Assembly (NCBI GenBank): GCA_903879875.1
Contig: CAIRNC010000086.1
Location: forward strand, 1 to 15,416
Direction of reading: 5' to 3'
Source of the DNA: an uncultured Bacteroidota bacterium
GTDB taxonomy: Bacteria; Bacteroidota; Bacteroidia; Flavobacteriales; Flavobacteriaceae
Length of the DNA: 15,416 nt
In this document: piece by piece, positions 15,265 to 15,416 of the stretch
Position numbering within the stretch: position 1 is the stretch's first letter
Layout of the letters: each line of letters starts with the position of its first letter
Notes under the pieces: model-generated
Databases searched by the model: none
What the model saw: only the letters and a program-made list of their open reading frames with translations
Told to the model about the DNA's origin: nothing
Made by a program: the position numbers and the translations under genes

Positions 15265-15416
15265 GGTAAATAATTTAAGTTTAAGGGGAGTCTCTTAAAT
15301 ATCACTATAAAATTAATAAATAAAAAATAGAATTAGTATTTATTGTATAATTATTTTTAAAGGTTAGTTTCCAAATTATTATAAAATCCCAATGCGGAAT
15401 CCAGTATAAAAATCGG
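15265..15416. other. AT-rich region upstream of the UspA gene
   Basis: No coding region is visible. It should contain the UspA promoter, but I see no TAnnTTTG match on the - strand. An imperfect, loopless palindrome, TTAAGGGGAGTCTCTTAA, lies at 15281-15298, 17 bases from the start codon, and may be chance. Confidence 0.35.

Noticed and set aside
15281..15298. Imperfect palindrome TTAAGGGGAGTCTCTTAA upstream of the UspA gene
   Set aside because: Only the outer five base pairs are clean, there is no loop, no second copy and no known regulator nearby.
1..15416. Search for CRISPR arrays, tRNA or rRNA genes, transposases, phage genes and defence systems
   Set aside because: No regularly spaced repeats, cloverleaf-like sequences, inverted-repeat-flanked transposase genes or defence domains were seen. 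All long frames are explained by the genes listed.

Overview
The window looks like chromosomal DNA of a low-GC member of the Bacteroidota, most likely a Flavobacterium-like species. The reasons are AT-rich intergenic regions, A-rich leaders in place of clear Shine-Dalgarno sequences, TAnnTTTG-type -7 boxes, signal peptides ending in (A/S)-Q, a TonB-dependent receptor with an N-terminal carboxypeptidase-regulatory-like domain, and a secreted protein ending in a type IX secretion (T9SS) sorting domain. Taxonomy is inferred from these traits, not from a search.

Layout. (1) Positions 252-4260, + strand: gyrA, a strong intrinsic terminator, then an exported TPR protein that ends at a bidirectional terminator. 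(2) Positions 4404-10897, - strand: a sugar-uptake cluster. In transcription order it holds a TonB-dependent receptor without a SusD partner, an intercistronic hairpin, and a tightly packed set of four genes: a periplasmic glutaredoxin-like protein, an SLC45/SUT-like MFS transporter, a GH100-like invertase and a PfkB-family fructokinase. (3) Positions 11056-12075, + strand: a divergent LacI-family regulator. Two perfect 14-bp CGAAAACGTTTTCG palindromes, 21 bp apart centre to centre, lie between the receptor and the regulator. (4) Positions 12174-14147, - strand: a T9SS-secreted endonuclease I with a lamin-tail domain. (5) Positions 14425-15264, - strand: a tandem-domain universal stress protein.

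The central cluster reads as a complete pathway for using sucrose, or a close fructosyl disaccharide: outer-membrane uptake by the TonB receptor, inner-membrane import by the MFS carrier, cytoplasmic hydrolysis by the GH100-like enzyme, phosphorylation of the released fructose by the PfkB kinase, and control by the LacI regulator at the twin operators. It resembles the Xanthomonas sux logic (receptor, transporter, LacI regulator) but has an invertase plus fructokinase in place of amylosucrase. The substrate is inferred from family resemblance and context.

Odd points are the glutaredoxin-like gene inside the operon, the single vicinal Cys-Cys pair in the receptor, the GTG and TTG starts of the last two genes, and the hairpin separating receptor from enzymes. 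No RNA genes, CRISPR arrays, insertion sequences or phage genes were seen.
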